From assembly GCA_023159155.1 (NCBI GenBank), contig JAJNNX010000015.1, positions 372,001-436,000 on the forward strand: DNA of 64,000 nt. Direction: 5' to 3'. The DNA comes from Ustulina deusta. Taxonomy: Eukaryota; Ascomycota; Sordariomycetes; Xylariales; Xylariaceae. Numbering within the stretch: the first letter of the stretch is position 1; every line of letters begins with the position of its first letter. The position numbers and the translations under genes were made by a program. The notes under the pieces are model-generated. The model was given only the letters and a program-made list of their open reading frames with translations. It ran no database searches and was not told the origin of the DNA. Shown in pieces: positions 13,710-24,336 of this stretch.

Positions 13710-15359
13710 ATGGCCGACAAGGAAACAAACGTCCAGACGGGCTCCGGGTCGTCTGAAGCAGACTCTACCCCGTATACCGAAGGCGTCACCCTCCCCCGCC
13801 CGAGTGGATGGATGTACAAGGGCTTCAAGTTGTTTCCCGGGACCACAGAGATCTGGTATGCCTCCCCAAAGGCCCAGCTGCTTATGGTGTCAGTCGTGTG
13901 CTTCCTGTGTCCCGGTCTATACAACGCTCTCGGCGGTCTCGGCGGTGGTGGTCAGCTCAACTCGCGTGTCCAGGCCAACGCTTCAACCGCCACCTATGCC
14001 GTTTTCGCTGTCGTCGGCTTCTTCTCCGGCTCTTTCGCCAACAAGCTCGGTATTAAGATCACTCTCTCACTCGGCGGCTTCGGCTACTCTCTCTACTCAG
14101 CCAGTTTCTTATGCTACAACCACACCAAAAATGAGGGCTTCGTCACCTTCGCTGGTGCCTTGTTGGGTGTGTGCGCTGGTTTGCTCTGGACTGCGCAGGG
14201 CGCTATTATGATGGCCTACCCCCTGGAGAAATCCAAGGGTCGATACATCAGCTCCTTCTGGGTCATCTTCAACGCCGGTGGTGTTATTGGTGCTCTGATT
14301 GTGCTCGCTCAGAACCTGAATAACTCTACTGGAACTGTCACCGACGGTACTTATGCTGCCTTCATTGTTCTCATGTTCTTGGGCGCTATTTTGGCATTGT
14401 TACTCGTCAACGCCGATACTGTCGTTCGTGAAGATGGCTCCAAGGTTATTGTCATGAAGGAGCCCACTTGGCAATCCGAGTTCTACGGTCTCTGGGAGTG
14501 CATTCGCCTGTCACCATGGGTTGTGCTCCTCTTTCCCATGTTTTTTGCCTCCAATATTTTCTACACCTACCAGCAGAACGGCGTCAACGCAGCTCATTTC
14601 AACCTGCGAGCCCGCTCATTGAACTCTCTATTGTACTGGCTTGCTCAGATCCTGGGCGCTCTCGTCTACGGTACTGCCCTCGACTTCTCCAAAGTCCGCC
14701 GTTCTGTGCGTGCTAAGGGTGCTCTGGTCGCTCTGTTTGTCCTCACTTTCGCCATCTGGGGTGGTGGATATGCTTTCGAAAAGAAGCAACCGCCCCGATC
14801 AGTCACCACAAACCCTGATTATGAGCCGTACAAGATTGATTTCACCGACCCTGGTTATATCGGTCCCGCTTTCTTGTACATTTTCTATGGCTTTTATGAC
14901 GCCTGCTGGCAGACCTCGATCTACTGGTACGTGACTAATTCTATTGTGCTGTTCGCGCTACATTAATTGCTGACCCGCCTCTACAGGTGGATGGGCGCTC
15001 TATCCAACTCAGGCCGCAAAACTGCCAACATGGCTGGTTTCTACAAGGGTATCCAGTCGGCAGGTGCTGCTGTCTTCTGGGCCCTGGACGGGCATGGAGT
15101 CTCCTACCGTGTCTTGTATGGCGTTACCGTAAGTGAATAGCTTAACACTTGCTTGAAATAGCTCTCTAGCTGATCACCAAACCCTTAGTTCGGTATCTGT
15201 GCCGTTTCCATTCTCATCGCCGCACCAGTCATCTGGCTCCGCATCACGGACACTACCGACATCGAGGAGGATTTGAAGTTCAGTGATGAAACAATTGAGA
15301 ATGTTGCACCTACTGCTCTTCTTGATGAGAAGCGCGCTGCCATTGAGACGGGTGTTTAA
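13710..15359 (+). CDS. UNC93-like MFS transporter (DUF895 family membrane protein)
   Basis: A polytopic membrane protein of the major facilitator superfamily, UNC93/DUF895 branch; substrate unknown. Exons are 13710-14926, 14987-15128 and 15189-15359. Both introns are 60 nt with GTACGT/GTAAGT donors; phases close exactly and give 509 residues. After a hydrophilic N-terminus the first membrane segment carries the family's LYNALGGLGGGG motif (about residues 70-82). Roughly ten to twelve hydrophobic helices follow, including segments near LLGVCAGLLWTAQGAIMM and YISSFWVIFNAGGVIGAL. The C-terminus is short, charged and cytosolic-looking. Codon use is strongly C-ending, suggesting good expression. 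Some fungal members lie in metabolite or iron-related loci, but nothing next to this gene supports such a role. Confidence 0.88.
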
Positions 15360-16980
15360 TAAGAAGAAAATAATCACTGAGGAGACTTTCGTTCGATTTC
15401 CATTTGCTTTTGAAGTTTGTGAAATTGTGTAGCTCAATAGTTGTTGGGCAAAATAGTCGTCGGTCTTGTCTGCAAACGAGCACATTGCCACGAGATTGTG
15501 GATCGCCTTCGGTTTAAGATACCATAAACTATTCTGTAGCGAACAGAGTAGAGATGTCCAAGCACGTCTGAACGAGCATGATGCCATGGACAAGGTTTGA
15601 GCTCTTTCCGTGATCTTATTATCTTAAGTGACTGCCCACCCCCATTTCCGAATTTTTGAGCAACTGCGGAAAACAATGTATCCTCAGCCAACCCATAGAT
15701 ACAGACTTAAGCTGCTCCATCTCAAGGATCCGAGTCAATGCAAACTGCAACATTGAATAATAGGATCTACATAATATGCGTCAACCGTGTCACGTTGACC
15801 TACTCCTTACCCGCGACACACCGTCCTGGTTACCTGAGTCGTCAGGAACAGTCATGGCGGCTTCTATCTCCATCCTATCCTTCATATATCTTCGCTCTAG
15901 GCGGTGCGTCACTTCTTTGCAGTAGGGGTGTCGTCTTTTACTTTCCACTATGGTCAAGTTCTTGTGGGGAGGAGGGTCAAGACGTGGTTCGGAGCTTATC
16001 TCCCCCTCATCTCACCTAGCGCATCCCCAAGTGCCACTGACCCTACCCATAGGCCGAGAGGCAAGCAGGAGTCCTCAAATTCTCATGCTTGGATCGCTGG
16101 TTTGTAGTCAGGTCTCGTGTCTGCTTGTGTTGGAAAGGATAGGGCTGAGCGATTTGCTCAAATCGTGAGTGATGCGAGGAAGTTCGCTGCGGTACGTTGG
16201 CGCAGCGGGAAAGCGAAGCTGGAAAACGCTTTCTCGAGTCAGATCGGAAAGTGGGTAGGTGAGCTCAGTGAAATTCTTGAGAGAGACGGCGGTTTGAGAT
16301 TGTTGAAATACTGCTTTAGTGTCAAGTGGCGCTGGAGTTGTAGTTTTTTGTTTTTCACCAGAGATAACGGAGACCGAGGCGTTGTGCTCTTTTCGTGAGC
16401 TAACCTAGGTTTGAGCTCGCGAGCGGCGACCATGGCCGAGAGGCAAAGGAGTGGGAGGCCTTGAGGTTTCTGCCGGTGTGTGTGTGTTTTCGATTGCACC
16501 GTCTAGACAGATGCCTTGGTAACGTGTAGTAGAGCCGAAACTGAACACAGAGACCTACCTTGCGAATTTTACGGGGTGATAGAATAGATACATACCTGCT
16601 ATTGGCTACCCTTTCACGTCGAAGCAAGATACTAGAGGGTACACGAAAGAGCCTTGGGGGCCTACGCGTCTGCCTTGATAATCGCACTCAGTCGGAAGAC
16701 ACTTAGGAGCCATGGTATGGGGTCTAAAAAGGTAGCATCACTAAATAATAATCGCTCCTCGCCCGCTATCTTCTTTAGTATTAAATCAAGCACGACATGT
16801 GCGATCGAAGAGAGGTGTTGCTAAATTCAAAGGCGATTTGCGAGGGTCTCATGTAGAACGCAAGTAAACCGACTCAGTATGGCAAGCTCCTTCGCCCATG
16901 CCCGCCACTCCTAGATATGCATTATAGTCTGTCCATCTGCCCGTCGCGCCTTCACGCAGGGCGCTTATAGAGGCGGAAGC
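15360..16980. other. Intergenic interval between transporter and pectate lyase
   Basis: About 1.6 kb separating the 3' end of the transporter (plus) from the 3' end of the pectate lyase (minus), so these genes are convergent. Open frames here are under 100 codons, have no recognisable motifs and overlap on both strands. It presumably contains both transcript ends. Confidence 0.5.
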
Positions 16981-17729
16981 TTAGCCGGAGCAGTATCCGA
17001 CCTTTTTGGGCTCGCAGTCATCGTCACAGCCATCGTAAAACACGCAAGGGTGGTCGGCGTCGGTGCAGACGTTGATGAGGGTGGCTGTGTCGCCGTAGTT
17101 GAGGTTGATGCCGACGACCTCGCCTCCGTCGTAGGCCGTGGTGCCCTCAACGTAGACGTTGCGCTGGCATTGATCATCGCACTGGTGAGCCGAAGAGAAA
17201 AGGCCCCGAAGTCAGCTTACTGTCTTGCTGGTGAAAGGGGGCCAGAGGGGGGGTAAAAACTTACGTTTCCACAAGAGCGGTAGACCTGAGGGGAAAAAAA
17301 TCCCAATGTTAGTTTATTGTCTTAGTGATGGAAGGGGGTTATGCAATGCGCACCTTTCCGTAATCCTCAGCATAGAAATTGATTATGTTCACGGTGCCGC
17401 AACCGTTGTGTTGAACAACCTTGTCCTCGGCGTGGTACGCGCCGCCGCCGATAATCCAGCTCTCCTCGCCTTTGCTGTCTCCTTTCTACGAGACGATTAG
17501 GGAATCTTGACTCTGTCTCAGGCCTCGGGTAGAGAAATGCTTACAATGGTAATGGCGTCCTCACACACGTCCTCGAACCAGACGAATTTAAGGGTGCAAG
17601 GTCCAAGACAATGGACTCCCTCTTTCTGATTCGCTCCGATGATCACGTTCAAGAGCGTGGCGCCGGACTCGAGAAGGAAGACGGCATCGTCATCACCTGT
17701 ACGATAATGTTGGCTAAATGTTTTTTCAT

Positions 17730-17770
<41 letters not shown>

Positions 17771-17999
17771 GCAAACCAGTAATGGGTCATAACTTACCTC
17801 CTTCGCCGTCATCGCAGGCACCAGAACCTCGATCGTACTTCACCCAGCCTGCATCGAAGGTCTCTCCAGCCTTGATTCTCATTGGAGATGTGAGGGACTT
17901 GGTTCCCGTAGGGGTGGGGACGCCACCTTCATAGCCCAGGCAGGCTAGGGCTACCGGGATGCTAGCGGTGAGAGCTAGGAGCTTGCTTGGAACGAACAT
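16981..17999 (-). CDS. Secreted pectate lyase, polysaccharide lyase family 3
   Basis: Predicted extracellular enzyme that cleaves de-esterified pectin by beta-elimination with Ca2+. Five exons on the minus strand: 17999-17798, 17696-17545, 17485-17354, 17285-17265 and 17181-16981. Phases close exactly and give 235 residues, normal for PL3. A signal peptide covers about residues 1-19 (hydrophobic, ending VALA). Next comes the substrate-linked N-terminal segment ([14 protein letters not shown]). The PL3 core follows: [37 protein letters not shown], then [15 protein letters not shown], and a Cys-rich C-terminus. Many cysteines suggest disulphides. Exon 4 is only 21 nt (7 codons). Intron 1 (17697-17797) contains a 38-nt homopolymer. 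PL3 enzymes are common in plant-associated and saprotrophic ascomycetes. Confidence 0.93.
17732..17769. repeat. 38-nt poly-T run (poly-A in sense) inside intron 1 of the pectate lyase
   Basis: An uninterrupted run of 38 T on the plus strand, lying within the 101-nt first intron of the minus-strand pectate lyase, so the pre-mRNA carries 38 A. It fills over a third of the intron. It could be a slippage-expanded homopolymer, or its exact length could be a sequencing artefact. Confidence 0.95.
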
Positions 18000-20410
18000 A
18001 GTTGGTGATCTATGCTGAGGGCACGCAGAGATACTCTAGAAAAATTGAATGCCTGTGGCTATGAATTATTACGAAGGCCGGTACTCTAAGCTCCTTATTT
18101 GGGAGTCGTGGTGATCAGTTTCTATTTATGTTGAATTTTTACAAGGCGTTAGGTTCTTCACGACGAACCACGAAGATAACCAACCCTTTGCTCATTTGTG
18201 GAATAAATCTCAACATATCCTTCCACTCTATTTAGGCAACGCGCCATTCATCTAGTTCGTGGGAAATAATGATAGGTTCTATATATTAACCGTTCGCCCA
18301 TAAGAGAGCTATGGCTTTAATTTACTACTGTTTTGCAAATGGAGTTCTGTTCAGCCACCTTCCGTATTGGGCCAACGACTGAGCTCTGGTTGGATACAGC
18401 TTTACCAAAGTATCCCTTCAACTCTCGGTCGCCAGACCACTGGTATAGACTGCCAAGTTACACACAGTGATCAAATTCCCTAAAATGTTCGACTGTAGGC
18501 ATTGGATTGGGCCGCTTCCTACTCCAACATGGGGGCTGATCAGTTTCTTTCCCAGGATTTCCTCCGTCTTGGAAGCTCTTGGCTATCTTGGCTTTAGTGT
18601 TATTTTCACCATTCTGTTCCCAAAGTAAGCTATCTCACTGGTCCACAATCCACACCAAAGTGCGATTGGTGCGAAAAAAAGCTTGTCGGAAAAAGTGCGA
18701 CTGCCGGTCAGCTGGTGGTCGTACTATGTAGGAGTACAACTACCTACACCGCATTGTCTCTAGTTCCCAGAACCATGTTGCCTTTTCATTGCGAAGACGA
18801 AAAAAAGGTCTTCCAATTCAATATGCTTATTGGCATATACCTATCTCCTGTTGGAATGCTTCGCCTAAGGGGCTTGGCGTCTGAAGAACTGGCCACACCT
18901 GGCTATTAGTTCCTCAGGATTAGTTTTGGAGGCATGTCTTATTTGAACAAGTATTAATTGAGCGTCTGTGTGTATTACCGTGCGCATGCCACCAGTAGGT
19001 GGGTTAACCGAAGTCACTGGCTCATCACCTAGGTATCAACAAGTATAAAGTTTGGTGCCAAAATGACCAGAAGCTAAATGTGCTCGTCAGGCACTCGCTG
19101 TTGGTCTAGCAACCATAAGTATACATGATGAGTATCGTTATTACGCAGAGTGACCGAAAATACCCTTATTGGTTAATTCCCTGACTATATTCTTGCTGTT
19201 CCTTTTTTCTGGCATCGTTCCCGGAGCCATATGTGCAGGCTCCGAGAGAGCTTATACGTCAATGAGGCATCATAGAAGTACCGTAGTTGTCATCTGGAGT
19301 TGGTCTCTGTAAACCAACCATCAAGGGTATCCCCATAGCGCAGAGACGAGGCTGGCTATGTTGAAAATAGGAATGATATATAAATGTATGCAATGGAGTA
19401 CATACCCGCGGCAAGATTACTGGGGAGCTCAGACATCTCTAGGTATCGTTCCCATTGTCGACTGAAAGCTCTCACAGTGGGCCATGATCCGTAATGAATA
19501 GTGCCTATGTATCTATGGATACATCAAACGTTAAAACTACCTTCAAACTAAAAACTTATTCTCTGTTGCGTCTCACCACTCTGTCTCCTGACGAGAAAAC
19601 GCTTTATAGTTTCAGAAATAGCGTGAACTAGGCGCCGAGATCTACCTCTCACAATAGGAGGGTAATAAGACTTCCGCCCATAATAGATACGGCGTAGACC
19701 TCGATTGGGTTACAGGGGCCAATTGTGTTGTGACGGACTAGAATATATACCATTGTTGCCAGAAGCGCAATAATGGCGTCGTTCTGCGTTGTCGCGTGTG
19801 GGTAAGACGTAAAACAATAAAATAGCTCGAATGTTGATCTATTGGTTATAATGACTAGTGGCCGCCTCTTTGTTTGGGAAGTAGTGAAGTATTTAGTGGC
19901 TAGGGCCATAGTAAGCATCTTTCATACAGCACTAAAGAAGTTAAACTCTTACTTTTCCCAGGATATGAGGAAAGCGATTGACCTCCCAGCTAAAGTTTTG
20001 TCTGTAAACAACTTACGGTTTACCAAACATATTTATGCCCTGGATTCTGGCCAACAGCACTTGGTTGTTTACCAACAACAATCTGGGTATAAATATCAGT
20101 TAAGTTCCTTGCCAGACCTTGCATCTAATCTGCACCAATACATACCACTCTATTACTACTCTTGTTCCTCGTATGAAGAACCTCACAACTAAACCGCGGG
20201 GTTAGCCATCATCTTATGTGATATTTTCAGTAAGTTTAAAGGTCCAACCCGAGTTTTACTACTTTGATACCCTTAACTCACATAGACGCCAGAATCTCCA
20301 CCACTATTATATATCGTCCTTGGAGACTAGCATCCCGGTAACTTCACCTCCGTCCGCTTTCAACACCCCTGAGTTACTCGCCGACCTCTCGCCGTATTAT
20401 TCGACTTGTA
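18000..20410. other. AT-richer gene-poor interval
   Basis: Upstream region of the pectate lyase, then about 2 kb without a recognisable gene. An open frame at 19851-20192 (ATG at 19851) encodes about 113 residues of no known family. It ends shortly before the F-box-like locus and could be decayed coding sequence, but I cannot support a gene. Composition becomes AT-rich towards 22 kb. Confidence 0.45.
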
Positions 20411-21353
20411 ATGGCCACTCAGATATCAGATAATGCTCAACCAGAGAGCCGCTTAGTCTTACCGCCAGAACTGATGTTGATGGTGACCAAAAGTATTTCC
20501 GGTTTTAACTGGCCTGATTCATGGAATCTACGACTAGCGTGCCACACATGGAAATTCGAGGTTGAGAAACTCTTTCGACAGAGGTATCTCCCAAATATGA
20601 CTATAATGGTATCGCTATCAAGGATCGAAGAATTCCCGTATTATGAATTTGAATTTGCCAAAATCTCAGGCGAACTCGCCATTTTCAAGCTCCGGGGCTG
20701 GGCCATTTCCGATACTGCCTGGAAAATAATCGTCTCGAACCTGAGGCTAGGTTCCACTGAGCTGCGAGATCGTGATATATACAGGATCAGGCTACCGGCT
20801 CTCTATATAGTCAACAATACAGAGCTTGTGGGTCTACAGGAAGACGACAGTGCGCAGACCATCTCGATCAAGTGGCTACCAACACTCGACGTGCTGTTCA
20901 GAGAAGAGCGCAAACTCCGGGAGTTGGCCCGCGCCGACGCTGAGTACGTATTTCGAAAAATTTTATTCCCCAGCTGAGCCCTCCATGCGCACATACTCCT
21001 ACATCCTTTCAAATCTACCGAGAACGCGCTGAATTTCTACTTCAAGAGCTGATCACTAACTCCCGAGTTTTCATAGAGAAGACTTCCGCAGATCAGTCGC
21101 CTCTCTGCCTAAGCTACAGGGAGTACAAGGCGCCGTGGCATCAAAGGGGTTGCGGTATTACATGAACCATAAGGATCGGCGGTACCAACATTCGCTCTTT
21201 ACCAGAGTCCGAAACTTGTACAATGAGCCGCCCCAAAACGCCAACCAGGATGTTGATTGCCCAGGTACGGGAGATAATTATTCGCAGTTAACAATTTCCC
21301 TAGTACCCCTAGAGAGGGCGAAGTTAAATCTTCCGAGGGATTGTCTATTCTAG
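20411..21353 (+). CDS. Hypothetical F-box-like protein, possibly degraded
   Basis: An ATG-initiated frame (20411) encodes an F-box-like N-terminus: RLVLPPELMLMV followed by LRLACHTWKFEVEKLFRQRYL at about residues 15-60. This matches the Leu-Pro start and the LRLACR pattern of fungal F-box proteins; the rest is unrecognised. A plausible 133-nt intron (20944-21076, GTACGT...ATAG) joins in phase to a second exon ending at 21353, giving 269 residues. Without splicing it ends after 188 residues at 20977. Further open frames with acceptor-like boundaries follow at 21464 and about 22150, so the gene may once have been longer. F-box proteins recruit substrates to SCF ubiquitin ligases; that role here is inference. 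Fairly sure of the F-box-like start, unsure of the model. Confidence 0.4.
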
Positions 21354-21463
21354 TAATAGCCGTGAGTTCAGCTACTTCTTCTTAGGTATGGTGGTCATCT
21401 TTACACCCTTTGAGCCTCAAGAGACCTAGAAACCAAATTTCTAAACAGATTTCGGAGTTTTAG

Positions 21464-22365
21464 GTGAATGAAGATGGAACAGAACTGCGGCGCTATGCCG
21501 TTGCACTACAGGCAAAAGGAGAGCGTTATCAAGTCGGATACTTGACTGCCCGTAGTTACTTGTATAGGCTTACGGTTGGGACTGCAACAAACGAGCATGT
21601 CTTATCAGTTTTCCTTCTTGGGAGGTTAGGGCTGGTTGACATTATATCCAAATGGTCATCTCGTTTTATCGGGGAAAAGTCATGGATTCACACGTAACTC
21701 AAGCTGTGTCTGTAGTTTTGGGGGGGTAATGAGTGGCTGGGGGTTATTACAGGAGAAAGACTTACATAGATCTAGCATGTATAGAAAGAATTTCTTGCAT
21801 GCTAATGCTGAGTGGTTGGTATAGAAGCCTCCATGACTAGCGGTTATAGGAACCAAAAATTGAGCCTCGCATACTACCTAGGTATTTGCACCCTGCATAA
21901 CAAGTTCCTTTGTATAACCGCCACACTATGTACAATATTTAAAAAAGCGTGAGGGTATTATTATTTTTTATCAATTTTTATATAAAAAACATTAATAGCT
22001 TATTTGGTACTAAAGGCAAATATAAGCTATAGCACTAGGTATAGCAACGAAAAGAATATCATTAAGTAAATAAAAAATAAGGAAGAAAGAAATAATTAAA
22101 GGATATAAGAACCAAGAGTTTGGATTCTAGATCCATAAAGATATTTTTTCAGGTTTGCCACTGTTGGATGTTTGAATGCAGACTGTGGAGTAAATTTTCC
22201 AATTTTGAGAATGTCCCTACTTTCCCCCGTGAAGAGCGCTGTGTATTCTACGATGGCTCCAGAGTCCTCTTAGGACATTTTATATCATTATGCCACGGTT
22301 TAGATCGTGAGAGTTATGACCCAGCTGGCTTAGCCGCAGATTTGGTCCAGGCTTTCAAAAGCTGA
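21464..22365 (+). other. Possible further exons or relics of the F-box-like locus
   Basis: Two open segments without ATG sit just after acceptor-like sites. Segment 21464-21697 follows GTTTTAG and encodes about 77 residues (NEDGTELRRYAVAL start). The segment from about 22153 to 22365 follows a TTTTTTCAG acceptor and encodes a tail with YDGSRVLLGHF and GLAADLVQAF. They are separated by a very AT-rich tract (about 21930-22120). I could not join them in phase to the upstream exons with confidence. They may be 3' exons of the F-box-like gene or a broken copy. Confidence 0.3.
21930..22120. other. Short AT-rich tract
   Basis: About 190 bases dominated by A and T, with runs such as TTATTATTTTTTATC and many TA dinucleotides, clearly unlike flanking DNA. 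It could be an AT-rich intron, or an insertion degraded by repeat-induced point mutation. No transposon protein or terminal repeat is visible. Confidence 0.6.
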
Positions 22366-22719
22366 ACAAGTCCCTAGTGTAGCGTCAGTATTAAATGCCC
22401 CCCTACTCCTATCCAGGCGGACGATAGCGATCCGGCACTGGCACTACTCCCCGCTCTGCAAGCTCATCTATTCATGTTTCGTCTGCATATATAATTGGAG
22501 GCGCATATGAGAAAGCTCGTCTGCAGTAAATTCCTTGGTTCGTGTCGTTCTCCTCTCAGGGACCAATTTTCCCGTTGATTCTGCCGGTGGCGGCGGGCTT
22601 CCCCTGGCTATAGACACGGCGGCACTTGCACTGATTTCGTCTAAAGTACTTAATCAACTGGCTTCCGCTCCTACGTCTTCAATGGTCTCTATAGTGCAGA
22701 CACTAGGAATATCTCCAAC

Positions 22720-23776
22720 ATGATCTCTTCTACTATTGCAGGCCTGGTGGCGCTGGTAGCCTTTGGACGAGGCGTCATCGCGGCATGCAATCGAACAGCG
22801 CTGCTCGAGTTCGCGGACGCGTATGTTTTTGCGCATGAGAATGGTTATTATCCAAAATTTCCTATTTCATCCGATGAGATAATTCGGAATATTGCATCTC
22901 AACCAGGTAGAGAATCTGACAAGTACTAAACGGACGAAAAATAGGCCAAGTGAGCTACCTCGAGAACATTGCCGAGAACTTCACATACGTCGAGAACAAC
23001 AAGACGCATGAAATAACCAGCGGTATCTGTAAGACTCCCCGACAAATCCGATATTACCTCCGGCTTAGATGAAGCAATAATCTCTCCACTTAGCATTGCA
23101 ATGCTCACTTGAGACCATGGATAAAAAACTGACACCATCTCCTGTATTAGTTGACAACGCCTTCATAATCGACCATCGCCACACGATCGCAGACACGGTC
23201 GAATGCGCAACCTACACCGAGCTGATCATCACGCGGAATGTCTCGGGCTCGGCAACCCCCCACGTCATCGGGACGCAGATCCGCCACAACCCGACCGACA
23301 TGAGCTGCTACCTGATCGACCTGCTGGTGTCGAGCCCGGGGTCGTGGCTCTTCAACGCCACGCAGACCCTGTACTGGGTGAACCGGGAGAGCTGGCCGGT
23401 CATCGACGAGGCGAAGCGCGACAGGCGCGAGACCCTCAGGACGGCCGCGGACGCGTACCTGGACATGTGGAGCAACAAGAGCGCGGTGGACGCCGTGCCG
23501 TGGGGCACGCCCTGCGCCCGTCTCGAAGGGTCCGCGTACACGGGGAACGGCGGCCCGAGCGACTCCTGCAAGCCGGGGATCCCGACGAACAATTCCCAGG
23601 CCCCGAACTCGCACCGCCGCTACGTCATCGACGAGTCCTACGGGTCGGTCGATGTCATGTGCATCTTCGAGCATCTCGCAAACGCCCCCGACAGCCACGA
23701 GTTCCGTCTCGAGAATGGCAAGTTGCGATACGTTCACACCATCACGCTCGCGGATAGCGCGGTTGTGCATCCGTGA
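22720..23776 (+). CDS. Secreted DUF8021-type protein of unknown function
   Basis: Three exons: 22720-22906, 22945-23028 and 23094-23776. The introns are 38 nt (with a TACTAAA-like branch site) and 65 nt. Phases close exactly and give 317 residues. A signal peptide covers about residues 1-22 (hydrophobic, ending before CNRTALLEFADAY). The body is typical of the fungal DUF8021 family: an N-terminal helical segment, DHRHTIADTVECATYTEL, a hydrophobic block at LLVSSPGSWLFNA, the conserved VDEESYG-like ESYGSVDVMCIF, and the C-terminal DSHEFRLENGKLRYVHTIT. The biochemical role of the family is not established as far as I know. The first intron is unusually short, so that junction is the least certain. 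The third exon is markedly GC-rich, unlike exons 1-2 and the surroundings, and leaves long open frames in other frames. Confidence 0.8.
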
Positions 23777-24336
23777 ATGAGGCGAGGTGGGATTGATGCA
23801 GGGGGGCCAGCAGGGAGGTAGGTAGGAGGAGTCCTATCTAGTTAGGGCTAGATCGGTCAGTGGGCTGAATAAATATTTTGGGTCAAAGTCATCATAATCG
23901 GACTTATGAACAATTCCCAGCGACGAACCAGAATCATTCATTCTCCCGAAAGGGTGTCATCTCTTACTAAGTCCCTTGCATACCGGCAATTAGACGGTGA
24001 AAATGATGCGTATCTACCAGATTGACAGTAACCGCCCGTATATTATTTTCATGTGGTGTTGATTTACGGTTGATATAAACTACACGTATACAGTCAAGCA
24101 ATCCCGGTGGAGAGCTCGGTTTAGCCGCTGACAAGAAGCGGATCCAATGGAACAATCTGAAATGCTAATGAACCCTTTTCCATTTATATTTATTTACATA
24201 CGATACAAGTCGGCAGACCTACTTGTGTGGCATATTTACAGGTGCAATGATTATCTCGCGATCTAGAAACCCTTCCATTCCTCCGTGCGCCGTACTAACC
24301 GCGTCTTGTTTTGGCGCCGGTCATGCGAAGGTGCGA
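23777..24336. other. Convergent 3' intergenic region
   Basis: About 560 bases between the 3' ends of the DUF8021 gene (plus) and the CoA-transferase gene (minus). No gene is seen. Composition returns to AT-rich right after the GC-rich exon. Confidence 0.6.

Noticed and set aside
23147..23770. Long antisense (207 codons) and alternate-frame (184 codons) readings over the DUF8021 exon
   Set aside because: They arise from the high GC of that exon, lack ATG-supported structure and known motifs, and the sense frame shows the DUF8021 pattern.
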